Shown here in pieces: positions 44,645-54,139 of a stretch of DNA of 64,000 nucleotides. This stretch comes from Methylobacterium sp. Leaf123 (GTDB lineage: Bacteria; Pseudomonadota; Alphaproteobacteria; Rhizobiales; Beijerinckiaceae). A program made the translations under genes and the position numbers. Below the pieces are notes generated by a model. That model saw only the letters and a program-made list of their open reading frames with translations. It did not search any database and was not told where the DNA came from. Every line of letters starts with the position of its first letter. Within the stretch, counting starts at the first letter, position 1. Where the stretch lies: the NCBI RefSeq assembly GCF_001423405.1, contig NZ_LMNS01000005.1, forward strand, positions 23,354 to 87,353, given 5' to 3'.

Positions 44645-45856
44645 TCAAATCCCCGAAGGCCCGAGCACCTTCGGAGCCGGGCTCACCATCGTCGCCGCGT
44701 TGTTGCGGATCTCGTAGACCGCCAAGGTCCGCTCGCTGACGCCCTCGGGCAGGAAGCGGAAGGTGCCGTCGAGGCCGGAGAAGCCAGCCGGGTTGGTCAG
44801 CGTCGCGTCGGCGAAGCGCTGCGAGCCGAATTGGCGCACCAGTGCGGCGGTGAGCGAGACCGCGTCGTAGCCGAGCGAGGCGGTGCGCGGCGGCATCGTC
44901 CCGAAGCGGGTCTGATAGCGCTGGGCAAAGCCATCGAAGCCGGCGGTGTCGGGCGCGGCGAAGCGGCCGCCCTGGAAGGCCGCCTGCGACAGCACCCGCG
45001 GGTCGTTCCACAGGGCGAGCCCGAGGGGACGCACACGTGCTGGCGAGAACCCGACCTTCGTCAGCGCGGGCGCGACGGCCATCAGGCCTTCGGCGGTATC
45101 GGGCACGAACAGCGCATCGGCCTGGGCGCCACTGCCCGCGATCACGCCGCGCAGCCGGCCGACCGCCGGGCCGGGATTGCCGGCCGGATAGCGCTCGATG
45201 CCGACGAGGCGGGCGCCACGCCGGGCCACCGCCTCGCGGAACTGGGCCTCGACGGCATTGCCATAGGTCGTCTCGGGGATCAGCGCGGCGAAGGAGCGGC
45301 GACCGCCCGCGCTCGCCTCATCGACGATGCGGTCGACCTCCGATTGCGGCAGGAAGCTGATGAGGTAGACGCCGCGCGCGGCCACCGCCGCGTCGGTCGA
45401 GAAGGCGATGACCGGCTTGCCCGCCCCGCGGGCGACGCCCCCGGCCGCTTGGACATTGGCGGCGAAGAGCGGGCCGAGCACCATTTCGGCGCCCTCGGCG
45501 AAGGCCGCCTGCGTCGCCTCGCGGGCGCCCTCCGGCGTGCCGCGGTCGTCCTTCACGAGGATCTGGAGGTTCGGCTTCTGGAAATCGTCGTAGGCGAGTT
45601 CGGCGGCGTTCCGCAGGGCTGCGCCGACCGCCGCCCCCTGCCCGCTCAACGGGACGATCAGAGCGACCTTCACATTGCCCGCGCCGATGACGTTGCCGGC
45701 CGCCACGGCGGGGCCGGGCTCGGCCTCGGGCACCACCCGTGCCGCCGGCCGCGGCGCATCCGGAACGCCGAGGCAGCCCGCGAGTCCGATCGTGAGCCCG
45801 AGGCCCAGAAGCGCGGCACCCGCGCGGGCCGTCCACCGTCCGCCGCGTCGTGCCAT
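44645..45856 (-). CDS. Penicillin-binding protein activator-like lipoprotein (LpoA/periplasmic-binding fold)
   Basis: A 403-residue lipoprotein with lipobox LAGC (C28). It has a type-I periplasmic-binding fold of the LppC/LpoA or Leu/Ile/Val-binding group (VALIVPLSGQGAAVGAALRN, DDRGTPEGAREATQAA, LGYDAVSLTAALV). In enterics, LpoA activates PBP1A from the outer membrane. The N-terminal TPR domain of LpoA is absent, as is usual in alphaproteobacteria. GGGGGA precedes ATG 45856. It is divergent from rsmI, the same pairing seen around E. coli lpoA. Confidence 0.85.
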   Translation of the reverse strand: MARRGGRWTARAGAALLGLGLTIGLAGCLGVPDAPRPAARVVPEAEPGPAVAAGNVIGAGNVKVALIVPLSGQGAAVGAALRNAAELAYDDFQKPNLQILVKDDRGTPEGAREATQAAFAEGAEMVLGPLFAANVQAAGGVARGAGKPVIAFSTDAAVAARGVYLISFLPQSEVDRIVDEASAGGRRSFAALIPETTYGNAVEAQFREAVARRGARLVGIERYPAGNPGPAVGRLRGVIAGSGAQADALFVPDTAEGLMAVAPALTKVGFSPARVRPLGLALWNDPRVLSQAAFQGGRFAAPDTAGFDGFAQRYQTRFGTMPPRTASLGYDAVSLTAALVRQFGSQRFADATLTNPAGFSGLDGTFRFLPEGVSERTLAVYEIRNNAATMVSPAPKVLGPSGI

Positions 45857-45977
45857 CGCGATCCCCCTGTCCGAGCGCAATTCGCGGTGACGATGCGGAG
45901 GGGCTTGCGAAAAGTAAATGTGAGGCCCGTCCTTTCCCCGGTCTTCAAAGGCGCGCGGGCATGGCATTGTCGCGGCG

Positions 45978-46928
45978 ATGACACAGCGACTCGACAAGCG
46001 CCCCGAAGGGGCTCCCCGCAGCCCCGCCACCTTCACGGCCTTCGGCCTCGCCGCCGAGGCCGAGTCCCTGGCGCCGGGTCTCTACGTGGTGGCGACCCCC
46101 ATCGGTAACCTGCGCGACGTCTCGTTCCGCGCCCTGGCGACGCTCGCCGCCGCGGACGCGGTGCTCGCCGAGGACACCCGCGTCACCCGCACCCTGTTGA
46201 TGCATTACGGGATCACGACGCCGCTTCTCTCCTACCATGAGCATTCCAACGAGGCGGTGCGCGAGCGGATGGTGATGCGGCTGAAGGCCGGCGAGACCCT
46301 GGCGCTGGTTTCCGATGCCGGCACGCCGCTGGTCTCGGACCCCGGCTTCAAGCTGGTCCAGGCCGCGATCGCCGCCGGCATCCCGGTGACGCCGATTCCC
46401 GGCCCCTCCGCGGTGATGACCGCCATCGTCGCTGCCGGCCTGCCGACCGACCGGTTCTTCTTCGAAGGCTTCCTGCCCCAGAAATCGGGGGCCCGGCGCA
46501 ACCGCCTGGAGGCGCTGGCCACGATTCCCGGCACGCTGGTGGTGTTCGAATCCCCCCATCGCCTCCCCGAGATGCTGGCGGATGCCGCCGCCACCCTGGG
46601 GCCGGAGCGGCCCGCGGCGGTGGCGCGCGAATTGACCAAGCTCTACGAGACGATCCGCCGCGACAGCCTCGGCGACCTGGCCGAAGCCTTCGCGCAGGAG
46701 GGTCCGCCCAAGGGCGAGGTGGTGGTCGTCATCGGCACCGCCCCCGAGGACGCCGCCCCGCGCGAGGCCGATACCGGGCTCGACGCGCGGATCGAGGCGG
46801 CGCTCGCCCGCCACTCGATCAAGGATGCGGCGGCCCTCGTGGCCGACGAGACCGGCCAGCCCAAGCGCGTGGTCTATGCCCGCGCCCTGGTGCTCGCCCG
46901 CCGGGCGGACGATGAGACCTCCGCCTGA
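45978..46928 (+). CDS. rsmI: 16S rRNA (cytidine1402-2'-O)-methyltransferase
   Basis: A 316-residue tetrapyrrole-methylase-fold enzyme. Motifs: [51 protein letters not shown] and [19 protein letters not shown]. It methylates the ribose of C1402 in the decoding centre. It has a short N-terminal extension before the core. Its end overlaps the next gene by 17 bp. Confidence 0.96.
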   Translation: MTQRLDKRPEGAPRSPATFTAFGLAAEAESLAPGLYVVATPIGNLRDVSFRALATLAAADAVLAEDTRVTRTLLMHYGITTPLLSYHEHSNEAVRERMVMRLKAGETLALVSDAGTPLVSDPGFKLVQAAIAAGIPVTPIPGPSAVMTAIVAAGLPTDRFFFEGFLPQKSGARRNRLEALATIPGTLVVFESPHRLPEMLADAAATLGPERPAAVARELTKLYETIRRDSLGDLAEAFAQEGPPKGEVVVVIGTAPEDAAPREADTGLDARIEAALARHSIKDAAALVADETGQPKRVVYARALVLARRADDETSA

Positions 46929-47298
46929 TCCGAAAGCACGGCGCCGCGCCACCCACGGACGCGGCCTCTCGGCCGAGGGATGGGCGCTGCTGGCGCTGAT
47001 GCTGAAGGGCTATCGGCCGCTCGCCCGGCGCTTCGCGGCCGCGGGCGGGGAGATCGACTTGATCGTCCGGCGCGGGCGCACCATCGCCTTCGTCGAGGTC
47101 AAGGCCCGCGCGACGCTGGACGCGGCCGCGATCGCCATCGACGCACGCAAGCGGGCGCGTCTCTCCAGGGCGGCGCGGGCGTGGCTTGCGCGTCACCCGC
47201 CTCCGGCGGACGCGACTCTGCGGGCGGATGCCGTGTTCGTGGCGCCGCGCCGCTGGCCGCGCCATCTGCCGAACGCGTTCGAGATTGAAGGTTTATGA
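46912..47298 (+). CDS. YraN/UPF0102 family endonuclease-like protein
   Basis: A 128-residue protein with the PD-(D/E)XK-like pattern of UPF0102 ([22 protein letters not shown]). Precise role unknown. ATG 46912 overlaps the end of rsmI. The lpoA-like / rsmI / yraN order is widely conserved in proteobacteria and supports the assignment. Confidence 0.92.
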   Translation: MRPPPDPKARRRATHGRGLSAEGWALLALMLKGYRPLARRFAAAGGEIDLIVRRGRTIAFVEVKARATLDAAAIAIDARKRARLSRAARAWLARHPPPADATLRADAVFVAPRRWPRHLPNAFEIEGL

Positions 47299-47325
47299 GC
47301 GTCAGGCCGCGAGGGGCCGGCCCTC

Positions 47326-47718
47326 TCAGCCCTCGGCGGCGGCGGCGATGGCCGCGGCGAGGGTGCGCTTGAGATCGGCCTGGCTAAAGGGCTTTTGCAC
47401 CACCGGCCGGTCACGGAACGGCTCGCGGATGCCCGCGCCGCCATAGCCGGTGGAGAACACGATGGGCAGGTTGCGCTCGGCGATGGCCTCGGCCACCGGA
47501 TAGATCGGCTCGCCCGCCACGTTCACGTCGAGGATGGCGACCGTGAAGCTCTCGCTGCGGGCCATCTCCAGGGCGGTCGCGAGCCGGGCCGCCGGCCCGA
47601 CGATCTCGCAGCCGAAATCGAGCAGCATATCCTCGAGAAGCATCGAGATGGCCGCTTCGTCCTCGACAACCAGCACCCGGGCGCCGGACAGATGATCCTC
47701 GTTCGAATCCACACTCAC
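47326..47718 (-). CDS. Stand-alone response regulator receiver protein
   Basis: A 130-residue single receiver domain. The acidic pocket is E19-D20-E21, the phospho-acceptor D64 (AILDVNVAG) and K109 (VQKPF). No output domain, as in CheY- or CpdR-like regulators. The start is GTG 47718 with GGGAAG upstream. No kinase gene is adjacent, so its partner is unknown. Family features such as FSTGYGGAG are common in Rhizobiales single-domain regulators. Confidence 0.88.
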   Translation of the reverse strand: MSVDSNEDHLSGARVLVVEDEAAISMLLEDMLLDFGCEIVGPAARLATALEMARSESFTVAILDVNVAGEPIYPVAEAIAERNLPIVFSTGYGGAGIREPFRDRPVVQKPFSQADLKRTLAAAIAAAAEG

Positions 47719-47917
47719 GCCGGGTCGTCTTCCCTATCGATTCGTTCCCGATCCGGAACGCTCTCTTGAGTCCGTCAGTCGCGCCTGGATTGTTCCGGAG
47801 GAAACTCCTCCGATACGCTTCGAGAGCGGATGAGCGACCCGGAAAACGCTGCCCGGCACCGCGAGCCGTCGCCCGTAAAGCTGGGCGTGTCAAGCGCCGC
47901 AACGCCCCGCCCGTGCT

Positions 47918-48922
47918 ATGCTGATCGGCGCAATGTTATTCCGCAAAACATTTCCCTCCCATTGTCGCAACCGGGCGACATCCCCGGCACGCGGCGATCC
48001 CCGCTCAACCGTGAGTCGGCGCGGCCTCCTCGCTGCGGCGGGGGCGGCGATGCTCCCGATCTGGGCTCGCGCCGAACCGGCGCGTCCGATCGTGATCGGC
48101 TCGAAGAACGACACCGAGGGCGCGCTGCTGGGAAACCTGATTTCCTCAGTCCTTGAGGATCTTGGCTTGCGCGTGGAGCGTCGGCTGGGCCTCGGGCCGA
48201 CTCTCATCGTCCGCTCGGCCCTGCTCGCCGGAGAGATCGACCTGTATCCCGAATATACCGGCAACGTGGCCTTCTTCTCCGGCACCGAGACCGATCCGGC
48301 CTGGAAGACCGGCGCAGCCGCCTATGACCGCGCCCTGCGGCTCGACGCCGCGCATGATCTGGTATGGCTCGGGCGGGCGCCGGCCAACAATACGTGGCTG
48401 ATCGCGGTGCAGGGCCGTCTCGCCCGTGACCGGGGGCTCGCCACCATGGCCGATTTCGCGGGCGCCGTGCGAGACGACCTGATCCGCCTCGCCGCCTCGA
48501 CGGAGTTCGTGGAGAGCCCCGCCGCCCTGCCCTCCTTCGAAGCCGCCTACGGCTTCACCCTGCCGCTTTCCCGCATCGTCAGCCTGCCGGGCGGCGACAC
48601 GGCGGTGACCGCCCGTGCTGCGGCGGAAGGCATCAGCGGAATCAATGCCGGCATGGTCTACGGCACGGACGGGGCGCTCGCCGCCCTCGACCTCACGGTG
48701 ATGAGCGATCCCAAGGGGGCGCAGATCGTCTACGAACCCGCCCCCGTAATCCGCGCCGCGACGCTCGCGCCCCATCCGCAGATCCGCGACGCCCTCGACC
48801 CCATCTTCGCGCGCCTCGACGCCGCCACCCTGCGGCGGCTCAATGCGGCGATCACCGTGGAGGGGCGCACCGCCGAGGCGGTGGCGAAAGCGTGGCTGGC
48901 CGATCCGGCAAGCCGCCCGTGA
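47918..48922 (+). CDS. Osmoprotectant/glycine-betaine type ABC transporter substrate-binding protein
   Basis: Up to 334 residues. A Tat-like signal (VSRRGLLAAAGAAM, near residue 32) precedes an OpuAC/OsmF-type binding domain (PIVIGSKNDTEGALLGNLI, EIDLYPEYTGNVAFF). The start is unsure: ATG 47918, ATG 47933 or GTG 48011 all lack a strong RBS, and the last gives the most usual signal length. Its stop overlaps the GTG of the permease gene. Substrate is likely a quaternary amine, but the binding residues were not checked. Confidence 0.85.
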   Translation: MLIGAMLFRKTFPSHCRNRATSPARGDPRSTVSRRGLLAAAGAAMLPIWARAEPARPIVIGSKNDTEGALLGNLISSVLEDLGLRVERRLGLGPTLIVRSALLAGEIDLYPEYTGNVAFFSGTETDPAWKTGAAAYDRALRLDAAHDLVWLGRAPANNTWLIAVQGRLARDRGLATMADFAGAVRDDLIRLAASTEFVESPAALPSFEAAYGFTLPLSRIVSLPGGDTAVTARAAAEGISGINAGMVYGTDGALAALDLTVMSDPKGAQIVYEPAPVIRAATLAPHPQIRDALDPIFARLDAATLRRLNAAITVEGRTAEAVAKAWLADPASRP

Positions 48923-50061
48923 CGGCACGCCTCCTCGCCGGCCTCGCCGCGGCGGCCCTGCTCCCGGCGGTGTTCGCCGGGCTGCCCCTGCTGCATCTCG
49001 CCCCGAACCGGCTGGTGACGGGTGCGCCCGTCGCCGCCTCCACGGCCCTCGGCACCAGTCTCTGGCCCATCGCTGCCCTCGCTGCCGGGGGACTCGGCCT
49101 CCTCGCGGCCGGCCGGGGGCGGAGGACCGCCGGCCTCGCTGGGCTCGCCTGCCTTGGCACCCTCGCTCTCCTGTTGGCGGGGCTCGGCGCCGGCGCCGCG
49201 GACCTGACCGCCGGCCAACCGTTCGCGACGCGGGCCCGTCTCGCCTCCGGCGCCTGGGCCGGCGTGATCGTGCTCGTCTGTGCCCTGGGCTTCGCCGCGC
49301 GACGCGCCCGCCTGCCCGGCAGCGGCCTCATGGCGGCGGCCGCCGTTCTGGCGCTGATCGGCGGCCTGTGGAGCGCCGGGCGCCTCGATGCGCTCTCGCT
49401 CGTTGTGGAGGGGCGCGCGCGATCCGACGCCCTTGGCGGCGCCATTCGCGATCATCTCGTCCTGACCCTCGGGGCCCTGGTGATCGCCGCCGGTCTCACG
49501 GCCGGGCTTGCGCTGTGGCGGCGCGGGCGCGGCGCGGTCGAACTCACGGTCAGCGGATTGCAGGTCGTGCCGGCGGTCGCCCTGCTCGGCGGCCTCGTGG
49601 CCGTCCTCTCGGCGCTGCTCGCGGCGGCGCCGACCTTGCGCGGCTACGGGATCTCGGCGCTCGGCACCGGGCCGGCCCTCATCGGCATCGCGGCCTACCT
49701 GCTCTTGCCGCTCTGGCGCGGGCTTCAGGCAGCGCGGCGCGCGACCGGGCCGGACCAACTCGACGCGGCGCGTGCCCTCGGGCTGACGTCGGGACAGACC
49801 CTGACGACCCTACGCCTGCCGCTCGGTGCCCCGGCTTTCGTCGGCGGTCTGCGGGTCGCCACGGTCCAGGCGCTCGGTCTCGCGACCCTGGGCGCGCTCG
49901 TCGGCGCGGGCGGGCTCGGCACCCTCGTCTTCGACGGCATGGCGCAGTTCGCGCCGGACCTGATCCTGCTCGGCGCCCTGCCCATCATCGCGCTCTCGCT
50001 CGCCGCCGAGGGGGCGCTCGGCCGGCTGGAAGCGGCGTTGCGCCGATGGTGGCCGCGATGA
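48919..50061 (+). CDS. Osmoprotectant-type ABC importer permease, long form
   Basis: A 380-residue permease. An extra N-terminal block with about four transmembrane segments (residues 5-170) precedes the canonical OpuBB/YehW domain (about 185-370, with GLTSGQTLTTLRLPLGAP, the EAA-loop region). GTG start coupled to the binding protein. The extra N-terminal membrane domain makes it larger than the ~210-residue single-domain permeases and resembles the long YehY type. Confidence 0.83.
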   Translation: MTARLLAGLAAAALLPAVFAGLPLLHLAPNRLVTGAPVAASTALGTSLWPIAALAAGGLGLLAAGRGRRTAGLAGLACLGTLALLLAGLGAGAADLTAGQPFATRARLASGAWAGVIVLVCALGFAARRARLPGSGLMAAAAVLALIGGLWSAGRLDALSLVVEGRARSDALGGAIRDHLVLTLGALVIAAGLTAGLALWRRGRGAVELTVSGLQVVPAVALLGGLVAVLSALLAAAPTLRGYGISALGTGPALIGIAAYLLLPLWRGLQAARRATGPDQLDAARALGLTSGQTLTTLRLPLGAPAFVGGLRVATVQALGLATLGALVGAGGLGTLVFDGMAQFAPDLILLGALPIIALSLAAEGALGRLEAALRRWWPR

Positions 50062-50768
50062 ACCGCATCGCCCCAGCCTTCGGACCCCTCGCGCTCGGCC
50101 TTGCGCTGGCCGCCGCGAGCCATCCGGGTTTTGCCGGCCTGATCGGCGCCAGCGGCCGGCCGCTTGCCGTCGGCCACCTGGCCGAACTGGCGCTGAACCA
50201 CCTCGCCCTGGCCGCGACCGGGCTCGCCTTGGTCGCCGCCCTCGGAATCGGGCTCGGCCTGATCGCCACGCGGGCGCGGTTCGCGGCGTTTCGGACCGGC
50301 ATCGACACGCTCGCGGCCTTCGCGCAGGCGGTGCCGCCAGTGGTCGTCGTGGCCCTGGCCCTGCCGGTGCTCGGCTTCGGCGGGCCGCCGACCCTGCTGG
50401 CCCTGACCGCCTACGGGATCATGCCGACCCTGCGCGGCACGGTCGGCGCGCTCGACGCCGTGACCGCCGAGGCCCGCGAATCGGCCCAGGCCATCGGCCT
50501 GACGCCGGCGCAGATCCTCATCCACATCGAACTGCCGCTCGCCGCGCCGGGCCTCGTGGACACGCTACGCACCGCGCTGATCCTCGCCGTCTCCGTCACC
50601 GCCGTCGGGGCGCTCGCCGGGGCCTCGACCCTGGGCACGCCGATCGTCGCCGGGCTACAGAACCAGAACATCGCGGCGATGCTCCAGGGCGCGGCGGCGA
50701 CCGCGTCCCTGGCCTTCCTCGGCGACGCGCTGCTGCTCGCGATCGGCGGGCTGCGGCGGCGGGACTGA
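50058..50768 (+). CDS. Osmoprotectant-type ABC importer permease, short form
   Basis: A 236-residue permease with the BPD-transport inner-membrane domain; the EAA-like loop is ESAQAIGLTPAQILIHIELP. About six transmembrane segments. ATG 50058 overlaps the upstream stop (ATGA); an in-frame ATG at 50046 is possible. Together with 48919 it would form the heterodimeric channel. The ATP-binding subunit is not encoded next to it; the next gene (minus strand) is unrelated. Confidence 0.85.
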   Translation: MNRIAPAFGPLALGLALAAASHPGFAGLIGASGRPLAVGHLAELALNHLALAATGLALVAALGIGLGLIATRARFAAFRTGIDTLAAFAQAVPPVVVVALALPVLGFGGPPTLLALTAYGIMPTLRGTVGALDAVTAEARESAQAIGLTPAQILIHIELPLAAPGLVDTLRTALILAVSVTAVGALAGASTLGTPIVAGLQNQNIAAMLQGAAATASLAFLGDALLLAIGGLRRRD

Positions 50769-50829
50769 GCCGCGCCGGTCCGAAGGATGACCGGCGCGCG
50801 AGGCCTTTCGAGCCGGAGAAGCGGGCCGG

Positions 50830-51477
50830 CTAGGCGCCCGTCTTCGACGGCGGGACGGTGCCCTGGACGGCGGCATAGCTCGTCATCAGGTTGCGGTAGT
50901 CCGGAATGTGGTCGCCCAGCAGCGTGGCCAAACCCTCGACATCCCGGCGCCAGTCGCGGTGCAGCTCGCATGCGACCGCGAACCAGTTCACCAGTTGCAC
51001 TCCCGCCGCCGACATCCGGTTCCAGGCACCATCACGCACGACCGGATTGAAGGTGCCGGACGCGTCGGTGACGGCGAACACCTCGTAGCCCTCGGCGATG
51101 GCCGAGAGGGCGACGAAGGCGACGCAGACCTCGGTGACGACGCCGGCGATGATGAGCTGCTTGCGGCCCGTCGCCTTCACGGCGGCGACGAAATCGGGGT
51201 TGTCCCAGGCATTGATCTGGCCGGGCCGGGCGATGAAGGGCGCATCCGGAAACTTGGCCTTCAGCTCGGGCATGATCGGGCCGTTCGGCCCGTCCTCGAA
51301 GCTCGTGGTGAGGATGGTCGGGAGCTGGAAGTAGGCGGCGAGGTCGGCAACGGCGAGGACGTTGTTCTTGAACCGGTCGGGATCGAAATCGCGCACCAGC
51401 GACATCAGCCCGGCCTGATGATCGACCAGCAGGACGACGGCTTGGTCGAGGTCGAGGCGGTTGTAGGGCTTGCTCAT
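50830..51477 (-). CDS. Isochorismatase-family (YcaC-like) cysteine hydrolase
   Basis: A 215-residue enzyme. The catalytic D in LLVDHQAGL, a Lys in ATGRKQLIIAGV and the nucleophilic Cys in TEVCVAFVALSA are conserved, typical of the YcaC subgroup. The natural substrate of this subgroup is unknown. GGAGA lies six bases before ATG 51477; an upstream ATG at 51489 is also in frame. Confidence 0.9.
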   Translation of the reverse strand: MSKPYNRLDLDQAVVLLVDHQAGLMSLVRDFDPDRFKNNVLAVADLAAYFQLPTILTTSFEDGPNGPIMPELKAKFPDAPFIARPGQINAWDNPDFVAAVKATGRKQLIIAGVVTEVCVAFVALSAIAEGYEVFAVTDASGTFNPVVRDGAWNRMSAAGVQLVNWFAVACELHRDWRRDVEGLATLLGDHIPDYRNLMTSYAAVQGTVPPSKTGA

Positions 51478-51817
51478 CGGGGTCTCCATCGGGGCGGCGC
51501 GGTGTCGATGGAGAGACTGTGCCACGGTATTATCACCGCCAAAACAGAAACGATCGAAACGGATCATTTCTGAAATAGGCTCATAACCGCGGGATGATTG
51601 CCTTGGGTTTGGCCGTACCGGTCTGGGCAAAGGTCGTTGGCCCACCGAACGAACTTTTGGCGCTGCGCTCGAAGCGGTAACGGTGACGAGCCCGCGCACC
51701 GTAAACGGCGCTCGGGTCTCGCTGCCGGCACCCCACCTCCGCGGCCGGCCTCGGATGGAGCAGGCGGCTTTCGGCTCCACCGCGCGGGCTGGAAACCTTT
51801 GCGGAAAAGCGCGCTCC
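51478..51817. other. Intergenic region upstream of the YcaC-like gene
   Basis: About 340 bp. Near 51520-51590 there is an AT-rich stretch with repeated GAAACGATC/GAAACGGATC words, and on the minus strand a -10-like TAATAC, compatible with the YcaC-like gene's promoter. From 51600 to 51817 I see nothing I can support. Confidence 0.4.
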
Positions 51818-52918
51818 TTACTTGTCGAGGAACTCGACCTTCGCGCCCTTCTGAGTATGGCTCGCGAGGTCGCGCGCGTCCCAGTTCGTCAGGCGGATGC
51901 AGCCGTGCGACTCGGTCTTGCCGACCTTCTCCGGCTCCGGCGTACCGTGAATGCCGTAGGAGGGAATCGAGAGGTCGATCCAGACGAGGCCGACGGGGTT
52001 GTTCGGCCCCGGATGGATCGAGAATTTCTTCGTCGCCTTCACGCCCTTGAAGCGGTATTTCGGGTTGTAGGTGTACCAGGGATCGAAGGCGACGCCCTTC
52101 ACCTTCGCCGTCCCGTCCGGCGCCGGCTTCTCCGAACTGCCGATCGAGGCGGGGTAATCCGCCGTCAGCTTGCCGTCCTCCGCGTAGGCGCGCACCCGCT
52201 TCGTGCGCTTGTCGACCTCGATGCGGTTGACCTTGGGAGCCACCGGCGCGCCCTCGACCTTGCCCTCGCCCAGGGGCGGCACCGCCGCGACGATCAGCGT
52301 GCCGCCGGCCTTGTCGAGGGGTACGTTCGGGTTGAGAGCGGAGAACAGGTCCCGCTGCATGTGGAAACGCTCGGCCAGCATCTCGCGGGTGTTGGTGTAG
52401 CGCATCGGCCCGACCTCGGCCTGCTCCTCCATCTTGGGGGGCATCTTCTCGACGAAGGGGCCTTTCACATCCTCCTCCGTGATCGTGTACTGCGTCACGA
52501 CCGGATCCTTGCCGGTGGCCTGCAGCCGGTCGAAGAGTTCGCGGGTGAGGCGGTCGCCCTCGGGCAGCCCTTGCGCCGCGGCGAAGGCTTTGAGCGCGCC
52601 GCGCAGGTTCTCGCCGTCGCGCCCATCGATCGCGCCGGGGGAGAAGCGGGCCCGGTCGAGCAGCACCTGCACCTTCACCAGGAGCGGGTCGGGCTTCTGC
52701 TCCGCCTCCTTTTTCGCCTCGGCGTCCTTCTTGGATTTCTTCGCGGACTTGTCCGACTTCGACGCCTTGTCCGGCTTGGCCTCGTCCGGCGTCTCGCGGA
52801 ACGCCGCGTTCTCGATGGCCTCGCGGGTCAGCGCGGGCGCCCCGGATTCGGCGGCCTGCGCGGCTGCCGACCATACACCGAGCGCCGCCAGCGCTCCTCG
52901 CATCCACGCCCGTCCCAT
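51818..52918 (-). CDS. L,D-transpeptidase (YkuD domain)
   Basis: A 366-residue exported protein. A signal peptide (about 1-22) is followed by a Lys/Asp/Glu-rich linker (about 45-75), a peptidoglycan-binding-like segment (about 80-135), and the YkuD domain (about 230-366). Catalytic residues H324 (HGTPE), H338 and C340 (SHGCIRL) are all present. It would make 3-3 cross-links or attach proteins to peptidoglycan. Next to an extensin-like peptidase gene on the same strand, suggesting a shared cell-wall role. Confidence 0.93.
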   Translation of the reverse strand: MGRAWMRGALAALGVWSAAAQAAESGAPALTREAIENAAFRETPDEAKPDKASKSDKSAKKSKKDAEAKKEAEQKPDPLLVKVQVLLDRARFSPGAIDGRDGENLRGALKAFAAAQGLPEGDRLTRELFDRLQATGKDPVVTQYTITEEDVKGPFVEKMPPKMEEQAEVGPMRYTNTREMLAERFHMQRDLFSALNPNVPLDKAGGTLIVAAVPPLGEGKVEGAPVAPKVNRIEVDKRTKRVRAYAEDGKLTADYPASIGSSEKPAPDGTAKVKGVAFDPWYTYNPKYRFKGVKATKKFSIHPGPNNPVGLVWIDLSIPSYGIHGTPEPEKVGKTESHGCIRLTNWDARDLASHTQKGAKVEFLDK

Positions 52919-53024
52919 CGCCCGCTCGCGCTCCTCGACTCACGTCGATGAGGAAGCGATGGCCAAGCGCTACCGTTCCCGCGGCGAATGGTGCTTCGTC
53001 ATGTGCCCGGCTTGAGGAAACCGC

Positions 53025-53942
53025 CTACTGGCAGAGGCGGTGCCCGGCATTGCGCTCGCGCAGGTCGAGATGCAGGTGGTTGCCGTGCGCGGCGTCGCTG
53101 CCCGGCCCCAGCACCGTGCGGAAGAACGTGCAGGCGCCCGTCCGCGCCGAGGCCAGGAAGGCCGCCTCCGGCGTGCCGTCCGGCGCCGCGGTCACCTTCA
53201 GGCTCGCGCGCTTGGTGAAACCGTAGGCCATCACGTCGATGGCGTTGGCGAAGCTGTGCTCGCTGAGCTTGGCATCGGTGTCGTGGTTCTGCCCGCGGCA
53301 GACATAGGTGCCGCCCAGCGCGAGGCTCTTCAGGCTCTCGCCGAACTCCTTCTGGGCCGCGACCTGCACCTCCGTCGTCCAGCGCGCCAGCGCCTCCGCC
53401 GCTCGGCAGTTCAGGGTGGCCGCCGGCTCCAGCGTGACGCCGTCGGCCAGAGCGGTGACGGTGAGCGGATGCGGCGCGCTGCACTGGCCGTTGCCGAGCG
53501 GCGACGCCGCCTCGAAGCGCGCGCCGAGCCGCTCCAGCCGGCGCAGGCAGGCGGTGTCGTCGGGCGCCGAGACCTTGAGGGCGAGCGCCGACTCGCCCGA
53601 CAGCTCCGGCGGCCGAGCGGGCGGCAGCGGCGCCTCCGGCAGGGCGGCGGGCGCGTCCTTCGTGTCGTTCGCGGTCTTCGTCTCCGCGGGCGGCTCGTCC
53701 GGTTTCGCCGCGGCGCCCTTGTCCGGGCCGGTGCCGAGTTCCGGCGGGCGCACCGGCGGCAGCGGTGTGACCTGCGGCGCGGGCGGCACGAGGTCATCCG
53801 GGCGCGCGGGCGGCTGGGGTGGCGGCAGCGGCACCGTCGCGGGGGGCGGCTTGGCCGGATCGGACCATGCCGGGCCCGGCGGAAGGGCCAGCCCGGCGGC
53901 GAGAAGGCACGCGAGCAGGCAAGCGAGGGTGGAAGGCTTCAT
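53025..53942 (-). CDS. Extensin-like C-terminal domain protein (predicted peptidoglycan endopeptidase)
   Basis: A 305-residue exported protein. A signal (about 1-25) and a long Pro/Ala-rich linker (about 28-120) lead to the extensin-like domain (about 125-305). That domain has SEHSFANAIDVMAYGF (with His and Asp, VanY-like metal-ligand candidates) and the C-terminal HGNHLHLDLRERN. Similar domains act as D,D-endopeptidases or metallopeptidases on peptidoglycan. Lies 106 bp upstream of the L,D-transpeptidase on the same strand. Confidence 0.87.
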   Translation of the reverse strand: MKPSTLACLLACLLAAGLALPPGPAWSDPAKPPPATVPLPPPQPPARPDDLVPPAPQVTPLPPVRPPELGTGPDKGAAAKPDEPPAETKTANDTKDAPAALPEAPLPPARPPELSGESALALKVSAPDDTACLRRLERLGARFEAASPLGNGQCSAPHPLTVTALADGVTLEPAATLNCRAAEALARWTTEVQVAAQKEFGESLKSLALGGTYVCRGQNHDTDAKLSEHSFANAIDVMAYGFTKRASLKVTAAPDGTPEAAFLASARTGACTFFRTVLGPGSDAAHGNHLHLDLRERNAGHRLCQ

Positions 53943-54139
53943 GCCGTGTATGTCCCGCTCGCCCGGCCGCGCACCGTTCTCCCCTCATCCGCCGCCCGGC
54001 CGTTCCCAGCAAGGACGCGGCGGACACGCCCGGCGAAAACGTGAAAGAATCGAGCGCGGGCGGCTGTCGCTTTGCGCCGCTCGACCCACAAACCTATGCT
54101 CACCGCTTCACTGTCCGACGCGCCCCGAAAGTTTTGCCC

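Noticed and set aside
48843..50057. Long upstream extension of the short permease frame
   Set aside because: The extension is an Arg/Pro-rich shadow of the long permease gene; the real start is the ATGA overlap at 50058.
53819..54139. 107-codon extension before the M3 oligopeptidase
   Set aside because: It lies antisense to the extensin-like gene and has no peptidase similarity; ATG 54140 fits the family.
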